Shown here: piece after piece, positions 25,371 to 34,765 of the stretch
How positions within the stretch are numbered: the first letter of the stretch is position 1
Layout of the letters: each line of letters begins with the position of its first letter
Assembly (NCBI RefSeq): GCF_035222275.1
Contig: NC_085885.1
Location: forward strand, 992,001-1,056,000
Direction: 5' to 3'
From: Podospora bellae-mahoneyi
Taxonomy: Eukaryota; Ascomycota; Sordariomycetes; Sordariales; Podosporaceae
Length of the DNA stretch: 64,000 nt
Translations under genes and position numbers: made by a program
The notes under the pieces: generated by a model
Databases searched by the model: none
What the model was told of the DNA's origin: nothing
What the model saw: the letters and a program-made list of their open reading frames with translations, nothing else

Positions 25371-27465
25371 ATGTCCCGCTTCACCCGCAGCGCCAAAAGG
25401 GCCCTCCCCCCCCTCGCGCTGCTGGCCACCACCTCGGGCGCGCTGTATTACATGTACCGACCTCGCAACATCCCCGGCTACGAAGGCCCCGTCGTGCCAC
25501 CCCCCATCTTCGGCGCAGACGGCACGTTCAAGCTCCCCCGTTTTCCAAAACTAAAGTCCAGGCTGGAGCAGATCAACGACCTCAAGCGATCCAACACGGA
25601 AGAAGAGTATGACATTCTCGTCATTGGCGCAGGAGCCACCGGGTCAGGCGTGGCTCTTGATGCCGCGACCCGAGGGTTAAAAGTGGCTGTTGTTGAAAGG
25701 GATGACTTTTCCTCGGGGACGAGCTCGAAGAGTACAAAGCTTGTTCATGGCGGGGTGAGATATCTGGAGAAGGCGGTTTGGAATTTAGACTGGGCGCAGT
25801 ATGAGCTTGTCAGGGAGGCGTTGAAGGAGAGGACGTATTTTTTGCAGACGGCCCCGCATTTGAGCATGTGGTTACCGATTATGCTGCCGTTGGACAGGTG
25901 GTGGAAGGTGCCTTACTATTGGGCGGGGACCAAGTTTTATGATTTTTTGGCGGGGAGTGAGGGGATTGAGAGTAGTTATTTTTTGACGAGGTCGAAGGCT
26001 ATTGATGCTTTTCCGATGTTGAAGCAGGAGGGGTTGATTGGGGCGTTGGTTTATTATGATGGGGCGCATAATGATAGTAGGATGAATGTGAGCATCGGGG
26101 TTACGGCTGGGTTGTATGGGGCGACGGTGGTGAACCATTTGGAGGTGAAGGGGTTGTTGAAGGGGGAGGATGGGAGGTTGAGGGGGGCGGAGGTGGTGGA
26201 TAATATTGGGCAGCGGGATGGGAAGCAAGGGGAGAGGTTTAATATTAGGGCCAAGTGTGTTATCAACTGTACGGGGCCGTTTACGGATGGGATAAGGAAG
26301 ATGGATGATCCTGGGTGTAAGGAGATTGTGGCGCCGGCGTCGGGGGTGCATATCATCTTGCCAGGGTATTATTCGCCGGGGAAGATGGGGTTGATTGATC
26401 CGTCGACGTCGGACGGGAGGGTTATTTTCTTCTTGCCGTGGCAGGGGAATACGATTGCTGGAACGACGGACGAGCCGGCGCAGATTACCAAGGATCCGTT
26501 GCCGGATGAAAAGTCGATTCAGTGGATTTTGAACGAGGTTAGTCATTACCTCTCGCCGGATATCAATGTGAGGAGGGGGGATGTTTTGGCTGCTTGGTCT
26601 GGGCTGAGGCCGTTGGTGAAGGACCCCAAGGCGAAGAACACGGAGTCGCTGGTGAGGAATCATCTCATTGACATCAGTGAGAGCGGGCTTGTGACTTGCG
26701 CCGGCGGAAAGTGGACGACATATCGACAGATGGCCGAGGAGTGTGTGGACGCGGCGATCAGGGAATTTGGGCTGAAGCCAAAGCCTATCACGAACCCCCC
26801 GATGATCAGCGGGACGGAGCATGTCACAGATGATGCTACACTTGATGGGACTTGCCAGACTCACCGGGTGAGGCTCGTTGGTGCCCACGGCTGGTCACGA
26901 ACATTGTTCATCCACTTGATTCAGCACTTTGGCGTCGAAACAGAGGTGGCCAAGCACCTGACGGAGAGCTATGGTGACAGAGCCTGGACAGTCGCTTCGC
27001 TGTGCCGACCGACGGACAAGAGATTCCCGGCGAGGGGAGAAAGGATCTCACAGTTGTATCCTTTTGTGGATGGCGAGGTGAGGTACGCTGTTCGTCACGA
27101 GTTTGCGCAGACGGCCGTGGATGTGCTGGCGAGGAGGATGAGGCTGGCCTTCTTGAACGCTCAAGCTTCACTGGAGGCGCTGCCGAAGATCATTGACATC
27201 ATGGCTGATGAGCTGGGGTGGAGCAAGAAGAGAATGGATCTTGAATGGAGAGAGAGTAAGTCTTCCAGAATAAGGGGTCTATTGATATGGTTGCTAACAT
27301 GTGTGAACAGCTGTGAAATTCCTCGAGTCCATGGGCCTCCCTCAGCCATTGTTGTCAGCGACACGAAAGCAGGTTGAGCAGGGCAAGATTGACTTCAAGA
27401 GTCTGCTTGAGTGGAGGATGTATTCGCGACATGACAAGCCTGGGCCGGAGGGGGATAACCAATGA
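25371..27465 (+). CDS. FAD-dependent glycerol-3-phosphate dehydrogenase, mitochondrial
   Basis: Two exons (25371..27255, 27311..27465) encode 679 aa. The enzyme oxidises glycerol 3-phosphate to dihydroxyacetone phosphate at the inner membrane and passes electrons to ubiquinone. It serves glycerol use and the NADH shuttle. A basic presequence and a short hydrophobic segment (PPLALLATTSGALYYMY) come first. The FAD-binding motif IGAGATGSG starts near residue 85, with the usual SSGTSSKSTKLVHGGVRYL block after it. The C-terminal domain follows a conserved GGKWTTYRQMAEE segment. The 55-nt intron (GTAAGT donor, CAG acceptor) restores the tail RETVKFLESMGLPQP. I see no EF-hands, unlike the animal enzyme and like yeast Gut2. 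The centre of the gene is strongly G/T-ended in codon use, while its first 200 nt are C-ended. Confidence 0.96.
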
Positions 27466-27851
27466 GATAGATGTTGGCCACTAAAACAGGAGGTCTCCTC
27501 TTTTGTCCAGATTGATGATTTGCTTGGGGGTTGTGTATTACTGGACTGGATATTGCATAGCAGGCATCGTTTCTTGAGGGCAAAGGGGCACAAGGGCGTT
27601 GTTTTATAGATGGGTTCTTGTCATGAGAGGGCTGGTTTATTTTTCACCGTAGGTATTTGTTCGGCATTCGGGTAGGAGAGTATGAATATGTCTGGTAGTG
27701 GTAATGTGTGCTTGGACATATTGATGATTTTGAGGCTGTTGCAGATGCCAATGTGCATTTAGTTGAGATATAGGCAATGAATAGCAAAAAGAATGGTATG
27801 ACTGACCCAAGGCGGTTCAAGAGTCAAAAATGACAAAAGATGATGTATCCA
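27466..27851. other. GUT2 3' flank
   Basis: This stretch holds the presumed GUT2 3' UTR. Nothing else is recognised. The A-runs at 27826-27830 and 27834-27837 act as T-runs for the minus-strand tRNA gene. Confidence 0.6.
27834..27837 (-). terminator. Likely RNA polymerase III terminator of tRNA-Trp
   Basis: On the minus strand a T4 run lies about 14 nt past the tRNA 3' end, and a T5 run follows at 27826-27830. Pol III terminates at runs of four or more T. Confidence 0.6.
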
Positions 27852-27923
27852 TGACCCCGACCCGATTTGAACGGATAACCTTTCGATCTGGAGTCGAACG
27901 CGCTACCGTTGCGCCACGAGGCC
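27852..27923 (-). tRNA. tRNA-Trp (CCA)
   Basis: A 72-nt cloverleaf fits fully. The acceptor stem GGCCTCG pairs with CGGGGTC and has an A discriminator. The D arm is GCGC/GCGC, and the anticodon stem TTCGA/TCGAA carries loop CTCCAGA (anticodon CCA). The T stem ATCCG/CGGGT carries loop TTCAAAT. There is no intron. CCA is encoded post-transcriptionally, as in other eukaryotic nuclear tRNAs. It sits alone between GUT2 and the AAA ATPase gene. Confidence 0.95.
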
Positions 27924-28331
27924 AATTGATGTTATTCCGGAAAGGAATCTGGGTACAGATAGGACTCTTGGCATTTGCCCCACCATCCGAAAAGACAAAA
28001 GCTCTCGCGGCTGGCAACGGCCAATTTTGACATCAACCACCACCTGCCGGAGCTTTCTCTGCAGCAGCAGTTCAGATATCCGCCGTTAGCAACAATCCAT
28101 TTTCCCTCAACGGCACTCGCCTCGATAATAGCCACTAGTTTTTCTGGTGTATAACGGTTGGCCACCAGTTAACCCGGCCGCCAATATAGCAGGATATCAA
28201 GCCCAATTGGACCTTTTTTACATCGACTATTCTTTCTGCCCGAACCGCATGACGTCTGCACCGAGGGTCAACTAAGCCTTTCCCTTTTTTCTTCTGCTTT
28301 TTTTTTAAAAAAATAATTTTTGCCGCCTCCC
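27924..28331. other. Promoter region of the AAA ATPase gene
   Basis: This 408-nt spacer between the tRNA gene and the ATPase start shows no coding sequence. It ends in a long pyrimidine/T tract and A-run (28280-28318) directly before the start codon, typical of a fungal 5' UTR. Confidence 0.55.
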
Positions 28332-31300
28332 ATGCCTGTCGCCGGGGCGAGAGCCCTCCTGTCGGCAAAGGCTGGTGTTGCTGCTCCAAGTCGACAAGTA
28401 CTGCCCCGCGTTGCTGCCGCCTCCGCATTTCACATCCAGCATCATGGAGCGTTACCACATCGGACAGTAAAGAGAGGGTTCCATACCTCCCCTTCTTCTC
28501 TCGCCAGGCCCGAAGATGGAGAGAACAACCCTCCTCCAGCAGCAACAGAGGAGAACCCCCCCAAGAACGACACCACCAACGACAAGAACAAACCCGAGCA
28601 ACAACCCGAAAACAACAAACCTACCGAAACGGAGCCCGCCCCTGCGCCAGAAACCTCCTCCGCAGCAGCTATCGCCGCAGCCGCCAAAAGAGCCCAACTC
28701 CGCACCTCCGGGTATGGCTCCGCTCGCGCCCGTGCAAACCGCATCCCCCGCGTCGAGGAAATCCCCCAGCTCGAACCAGACGAGTTCTTCCTCGAGAACA
28801 ATGTCTCCCTTTATGAAGACCGCCCCCTCGGATCCCTCGACACGCTACTCTTCCCCCTCCTAAGCGAGGACCAAGAGCGCATACTGTCCGAAACAGAAGC
28901 CGAGATCAACGAGCAGGCCTTGTCGGAGAAAGCAGCCGAGTACTACAAGTCAAGGATGGTGGAACTGGCGGGGGATAAGGAGGTGCTGGATAGGCTGGTG
29001 GGGAGGTTTCAGAGGGTGTACAATGCCGCCTTCTTGCAGGTGGTTGCCTTGGGGCATAAGCCGACGGATACGCCCGAGAAGGTGCTTGATGTGAGGGAGC
29101 TGAGGGAGTTGGTGACGGATCAGTATGAACGGCTTGTGAGCTGGGAGGAGGGGAGGTTGCAGAAGGAGGCGCGGGAGTATCTTGAGGCGCATGGGGGGGA
29201 GACGGTGAAAAGTTTATTGTTTGAGAGTCCATTGTCTAAAAAGCCCGAGTCGGAGTATTCTGTTTGCAGGGAGTTGCTTGCGGCGGTGAGGTCGCAGTTG
29301 CATACCCCGCCGCCGCCGGGGATGGGCGGGATGAAAAGTGAGGCGCGGAGGCCGGTGCAGCTTTTCACGGTTTTGAATCGTAAGGGGATGGCGGTTCCGA
29401 TGGAGGTGGTGGATGATATTGCGACTGAGCTCGCGGCGGATGTGGTGCACCTGAGTGCGATGGATTTGGGGAGGATGCTGGGGAAGCATATGGGGCAGAA
29501 TTTGTATCTGAACCGGGGGTCGTTGTCGATGCTGGGGTATGCGGCCGCGGAGATGAACGGGAGGACTGTGGCGAGGGCGGATGCGGAAGGGGAGGAAGGG
29601 GGGATGGCGGGGATGGTGGCTGTTGCTTTGCCTTCGAGGTTGAGGTCGTATTTTTCTTCGAGGGGGGAGAGCACGGCGGGGATGGGACTGGATGGGAAGT
29701 GGGATGATCTCAAGCTTACGAATGCGCTGAGTGCATTGATCGAGGCGGCGGATGTCAAACGGGGGATGAGAGATGGGGAGACGGAGCAGAGGGATCTGAT
29801 TGTGCATATTCATGATTATGTCGAGATTGGGGCGCTGCAGAGCTCGCTTCTGAACAAGATCAGGACGATTGTTGATCGGATGTGGCATAATGGGAGGAGG
29901 GCGGTGATTGTGGCTTCTTCGGCGAGCGAGTTGAAGAACTCGGGGGGGCAGTGGCGGGATCAAATTGCAGAGATTGGCCGTGAGGGGACGCATATCATTC
30001 CGTTTTATTCTCACGAGCATCAACACGAGGAGGGAGCTTCGGAGAATGTGCTGGACAACTTGATGAACATCGGGGAGATGGTGCAAGCCATGATGGGTGC
30101 TGATGCCGATGTCATCTTCCACAGGCAATTACTCCGTAACAAGCCTTTGTTATACATGAACTGGACAGGGACCGAGAAGGACAAGAGGCTTGTGAACCTG
30201 CTTAAACAGCATGTTTTTGATGCCCAGTGGGTATACCGGGTCGCCACCTTGCTTGTTGGGGTCAGGAAGCCAGGTCTCAAGCGCTTTTCGTTCGATCATC
30301 TGAAGCATGTCTTGGACTTTATGTCTGAAAGGGATGAGCATTGGAAAAAGATTGTCCCTGCCGTCAAGCCACCTTACTACTCGCCACTCTTCACACCACG
30401 GTCGCCTCAAATGCCCAATTTCTTCTCTGGGGGCCCCTCAGACGAGTTTGGGCAGCAGTCCAACGGCCCATCAGGGACTCTTCCGGGCGGTCTCTTGTCC
30501 AAGGACCTCGACCAGCACGAGAAGAAGCTCGCCTCTGGCCTGATCAACGCGGAGGACATCCACACAACGTTTGACAACATCATCGTCCCGCAAGAGACAA
30601 AAGAATCCCTCATCGGACTCACCTCCCTCTCCCTCACCCGCCCAGAAGCTTTTACTTATGGCGTGCTCAAGACTGAGCGCATCCCGGGTTGCTTGCTCTA
30701 CGGCCCCCCGGGAACAGGCAAGACCCTCCTCGCCAAAGCAGTAGCCAAAGAATCGGGCGCAAACATGCTCGAGGTCTCCGCCGCGTCCATCAACGACATG
30801 TGGCTGGGTCAATCAGAGAAGAACGTCCGTGCGATCTTTTCTCTCGCTCGCAAGTTAGCCCCCATGGTTATCTTCCTTGATGAAGCCGACGCCTTGTTGG
30901 GTGCGAGGCATAACACACCTGGTCGAACCGCCCACCGGGAAACAATCACGCAGTTTCTCCGAGAATGGGACGGAATGTCTGACATGCGCGCCTTCATAAT
31001 GGTAGCCACCAACCGCCCCTTTGACCTCGACGAGGCGGTCTTGCGGCGGCTGCCGAGGAAGATACTCGTTGACCTGCCCCTTGGCCCGGAGAGGGAGAAG
31101 ATTCTGGGGGTTATGCTAAAGGAGGAGGTACTCGCAGAGGATGTCGACCTGGCCCAACTGGCGAAGGAGACGGATTTGTATTCCGGCTCTGACCTGAAGA
31201 ATCTGTGTGTGTCGGCGGCCATGGAGGCGGTGAGGCAGGAGGTGAGGGATAAGGAGGCTTGGGAGAGGGAACGGGCTGCTAAGCTACCGGAAGGGGAGAA

Positions 31301-31616
31301 GGCGGAGGGGAAAGTGGAGGAGGTTTCAGTGTTTCCCGAGAAGAGGGTGCGGGAGGGGGGGGTGGAGGAGGTTTATGAGTATCCGGAGAAGAGGGTGCTG
31401 ACGAGGAAGCACTTTGAGAAGGGGCTGAGGGAGATTAGCGCCAGTATTTCGGAGGATATGGATAGTTTGAAGGCTATTAGGAAGTTTGATGAGCAGTATG
31501 GGGATTCGGGGAGGAGGAAGAAAAAGAAGAGGGGAATGGGGTTTGAGGTTGTGGGGGATGGGAAGGTGGTGGGGACGGAGGAGGTTAGGGTTAGGCAGGT
31601 TGTTACTGGGGTTTAG
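28332..31616 (+). CDS. Mitochondrial AAA ATPase with degenerate first AAA module
   Basis: A single exon encodes 1094 aa. The N-terminus looks like a mitochondrial targeting sequence ending near RGFHTSPSSLARPE, followed by a disordered Pro/Asn/Glu/Thr-rich stretch. The C-terminal module is a complete AAA ATPase of the Msp1/ATAD1/spastin-like group. It has Walker A GPPGTGKT at residues 791-798, Walker B VIFLDEADA with acidic pair D850/E851, a sensor-1-like MVATNRPFDLDEA, and arginine-finger region LRRLPRKI. Residues about 345-540 resemble a second AAA fold without catalytic residues: VLNRKGMAVP stands where a P-loop would be, and LIVHIHDY where Walker B would be. A role in mitochondrial protein handling is inference. 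I took the first ATG (28332). Codon choice switches in blocks from C-ending to G-ending and back. Confidence 0.88.
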   Translation: MPVAGARALLSAKAGVAAPSRQVLPRVAAASAFHIQHHGALPHRTVKRGFHTSPSSLARPEDGENNPPPAATEENPPKNDTTNDKNKPEQQPENNKPTETEPAPAPETSSAAAIAAAAKRAQLRTSGYGSARARANRIPRVEEIPQLEPDEFFLENNVSLYEDRPLGSLDTLLFPLLSEDQERILSETEAEINEQALSEKAAEYYKSRMVELAGDKEVLDRLVGRFQRVYNAAFLQVVALGHKPTDTPEKVLDVRELRELVTDQYERLVSWEEGRLQKEAREYLEAHGGETVKSLLFESPLSKKPESEYSVCRELLAAVRSQLHTPPPPGMGGMKSEARRPVQLFTVLNRKGMAVPMEVVDDIATELAADVVHLSAMDLGRMLGKHMGQNLYLNRGSLSMLGYAAAEMNGRTVARADAEGEEGGMAGMVAVALPSRLRSYFSSRGESTAGMGLDGKWDDLKLTNALSALIEAADVKRGMRDGETEQRDLIVHIHDYVEIGALQSSLLNKIRTIVDRMWHNGRRAVIVASSASELKNSGGQWRDQIAEIGREGTHIIPFYSHEHQHEEGASENVLDNLMNIGEMVQAMMGADADVIFHRQLLRNKPLLYMNWTGTEKDKRLVNLLKQHVFDAQWVYRVATLLVGVRKPGLKRFSFDHLKHVLDFMSERDEHWKKIVPAVKPPYYSPLFTPRSPQMPNFFSGGPSDEFGQQSNGPSGTLPGGLLSKDLDQHEKKLASGLINAEDIHTTFDNIIVPQETKESLIGLTSLSLTRPEAFTYGVLKTERIPGCLLYGPPGTGKTLLAKAVAKESGANMLEVSAASINDMWLGQSEKNVRAIFSLARKLAPMVIFLDEADALLGARHNTPGRTAHRETITQFLREWDGMSDMRAFIMVATNRPFDLDEAVLRRLPRKILVDLPLGPEREKILGVMLKEEVLAEDVDLAQLAKETDLYSGSDLKNLCVSAAMEAVRQEVRDKEAWERERAAKLPEGEKAEGKVEEVSVFPEKRVREGGVEEVYEYPEKRVLTRKHFEKGLREISASISEDMDSLKAIRKFDEQYGDSGRRKKKKRGMGFEVVGDGKVVGTEEVRVRQVVTGV

Positions 31617-32133
31617 ATCAGGGGGTTGAACAAGACAAAAGCGAGGGGGTGACTGTATGAATAGCTGTAACAAGAAAGGGTATAAATAAATGGGGGGAAC
31701 GGTGGCATAGGGTACGGCAAAGGAATCACGGGGAAAGCGGAAAAGTTTGAAAAGTATATATATACAATTTGGTGTATTGGATTGGGAAACTTTGTATATA
31801 TTGCAATTCAGCGGAATTGTAAATAACACGACTACACTCGATCTCACAGGCTTTGTTCGACCCTGGTTATAAGATTGGTTTACCTACCCCTGATGCACAC
31901 AGCTCCGTCAAGCTTTCTTACCTCGTTCAAACCCAACATCCATTTTCCGGAACAGCAATTCAAGCACAGATTCCCCAGAGATACATGAACCTGAACCAAA
32001 AAAAAAAAACATGAATGCTACTAAAAAAGACTACAATAATTCTACAACCCCAATCATGAATCCAAAGAAAGAAAAAAAAAAAGAGCCGAGAAAACCATTC
32101 CCATCCCATCATCATAACCCTTAATCATCTTCA
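31617..32133. other. Convergent 3' flanks
   Basis: This 517-nt space between two converging genes presumably holds both 3' UTRs. An AATAAA-like signal lies near 31685, about 70 nt after the plus-strand stop. No gene is seen. Confidence 0.55.
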
Positions 32134-34018
32134 TCACCTCGCAGCGACTAAACTCCCCTCAACACCACCACTATTCGTCCCCCCATCCCCCGCCCGCCAT
32201 GTCTCCTCCGCCCTAGTCCCAGGAGCCAGCCAGGCAGCGGCCGCATTACTCGCCCCCCTGTTCCTCCCCTTCCCCCCATTCCCCCCAGCAACATAATCAT
32301 CCGACTTCTTACTGTCGCCATTAACAACGACCCCTACCCCGCTGCTCGAAGCCGGAGGCACGAGGTTAGGAGACGACACCCTCCCATTCGTATACCCATA
32401 CCCACCCCTCCCAAAAACCCCATTCATCTCTTGCGGCGACGCCGTGATGCCACCATTATGCTTCACACTCAAAGGCAAAATCCCCCCCTCCACCCCCTTC
32501 AAATTATCCCCCGTCAACCGCCTCGCCTTCGCATCCGCCTTATTCCTCTCACTGCTCCGGTCGTACATCCACAACCCCAAAAACGTCAGCCCAATCCCCA
32601 CAGCTTGCACCCTCGTCGTCGGGTTCCTGAACCAAATCAGCGTGATGAAAATGACAAACACCCTCTTCAGCAAGCTAGCCACCGAGTACGTAACCGGGGA
32701 CACAGTAGACAACAACACAAACGCGAGGATATTCTGCCCAAAATGAAAAGTTCCGTTGAAAATGTACTCGACCGTCAACCGTCCGTGATCAAAGCTGTTT
32801 GGTGAGACCGTCAAGTCGACTGAACCATCATACAAAAAATCAGTAAGGATGTGGAACCCTTCCGACCAGAACCAGATGGGGAGGGTGCAGATGAAGGCCA
32901 TGCCTGAGGAGTAGCAGAGGAGATTGAGCTTGTCCAGTTTCTTGGACTGGACTCCTAACCCTTCTGCTTCCGCTCGGGCGGCTTCGTTGAACAAGCGCTT
33001 GGAAAAGATGTTTTGTGTGACGAATATGATGGTTGCGAGGAGGGCGTAGAGGATGCCGAGGAATTGGCCGCCGAATTGGCTCTTGTTGCTGGAGCAGGCG
33101 AGCATGACTCCAATGGTGAGAGGGATGAGCGAGATGTATGTGGCGCGGGGGTAGCGGATGTCGAAGATGAAGCGGTAGGCTAAGACGGTGAATAACGGGG
33201 AGAGGCCCTTGATTGTGTGGACTAGCGAGACGGGAATCTTGGATGTCGCGGTGGAGGAGAGGAGATGGCCGCCGATTTGGAAGACGGCCAGGGGGAGGGT
33301 GGTTCGGATTACATCCCGGGATGGGTATCGGATGGGATGTTTGAGAGCTGGGATGAGGGTTCGTAGTTTGGGGAACTTGGAGGCGAGCCCTGACAGGATG
33401 AGGCAGTAGGAAGATACAAAGCCGAATTGGACGATGGTAAGGGTCGCGGGCTTGTCAAAGGCCGTGAGGATGGACTTGGAGGAGGTGTTGGTCAGGGCGG
33501 AGGACCAGTACCACATTATGCATAGTGACTACACAGCAGGCAACAAGACATATCAGCATGGTGGCACAAGCTGGAGAAGAGGACACAGGGGACATTGGAC
33601 ATACAATGAGCTTCCATGATACTGGAGCGCGGAGGGCGTCGGCTATCTCGTGGGCGTTTTGGCTCATACTCCCGGAGCGCATGCGGTGGATGGCAGTGCT
33701 GATGCTACTCCTTTTCCTGGCATGGCCGTATGCGTGAGAGGAAGCGGCGCCGGGAGCCCATTTTACTCTGCTGTCGCGGCGGGCGTGAGCGTGGGCGTGC
33801 CAACGTTGCTCTGGTTGTTGTTGCGTAGCACTTTCCCTGCTGTATCCGTATCCATTCTGTTGCTGCTGCCTTCCTCCTCCATTCGGCGCGCTCGAATCGA
33901 AAACGTGGGCGGCATCAAAGTCGGGGAACTTTTCTGTACCGTTGTGCGCCGGGCTACCGTTTGCGTTGGACAGTCGGTTCTGCGACGGTGCCCGCATGTG
34001 CGAGGTCGAGTGTGGCAT
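32134..34018 (-). CDS. Triose-phosphate-transporter-family membrane protein (Sly41-like)
   Basis: Two exons, complement(32134..33528, 33605..34018), encode 602 aa. The 76-nt intron has a GTATGT donor, CTGAT branch and TAG acceptor, and joins SWKLI to SLCIMWYWSSALTNTSSK, a hallmark of this group. The transporter core of about ten membrane segments covers roughly residues 135-455. It includes HTIKGLSPLFTVLAYR and the closing SVASLLKRVFVIFITLIWF. The family (TPT/DUF250, drug/metabolite transporter superfamily) moves phosphorylated metabolites or nucleotide sugars across organelle membranes. Yeast Sly41 is an ER/Golgi member. The first 138 residues are hydrophilic, His/Gln/Arg-rich and probably cytosolic. 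The last 150 are Gly/Asn/Ala-rich. The substrate cannot be told from sequence. It is divergent from SF3B2. Confidence 0.9.
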
Positions 34019-34765
34019 CGCGCACAGGTGTCTGGTGTAGGTATGAACAGAGAAGGACTTTGTTCAGTCGTATCTATAGCGATATCTGTACTTGGGATCC
34101 TTGGACAGTTGGCGTGGGATGTTGGCGTAAGCGAGTGGGAAGTACAGGACTTGGCTTGACAGACGTCACAAGCAAGTTGAAAAAAAAAAAAAAAAAGTTC
34201 AATCAATCAAACGAGTGTGTTGTTGAAAAATCAACCAGTTTCAAGTAATCATGGCAAACTCGGTTCACAAGCAGCAGAGGCAGGAAAATGAGAGAGAGTT
34301 GTGTTTGATAGCCTGAAGCAATCACCAATCACACAGAATTTGAGTCGATGGCAATTGGCAACCTATGTATGCAGCGCGCGGCGGTTTTGAATCCCGCCAA
34401 TTAAGCTCTCTTGGCGCTTCCAATCACTGTCACAGAAGTAGCACGCGCTGCAGGGGGGTCTCCATCCAGCCTTCGGAGCGCACCAGCCACACCTTGTTCA
34501 CTCCCGAACAGCCACCGCCAAGCCAAGACCTGCCTCTTTCTCAAAAGTTTTGGGGCGCGCCGCATGGCGATTGATTGCTGGGCGTTGATGAATCGAGGAC
34601 GTTGATAGCGCGTCAAACTCCACCCGCCGGCCATCATCACCACCCCCGACTGCTTTTACGACAGCAATATCATCATTTCACGGCCCAAATCCGAGTCGCA
34701 TCACGAGTACATCATCAAGCTTTTCCCCCTGACGAACAAGAGCCGACGGCTCACAGCTGTCCAAG
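34019..34765. other. Divergent promoter region TPT / SF3B2
   Basis: This 747-nt region lies between divergent genes. It contains an A-run at about 34181-34196. I support no coding region here. Confidence 0.55.

Noticed and set aside
25872-26888. A 338-codon frame opposite GUT2, rich in Pro, Arg and Asn
   Set aside because: It is in the aligned antisense register of a certain gene and has low-complexity composition.
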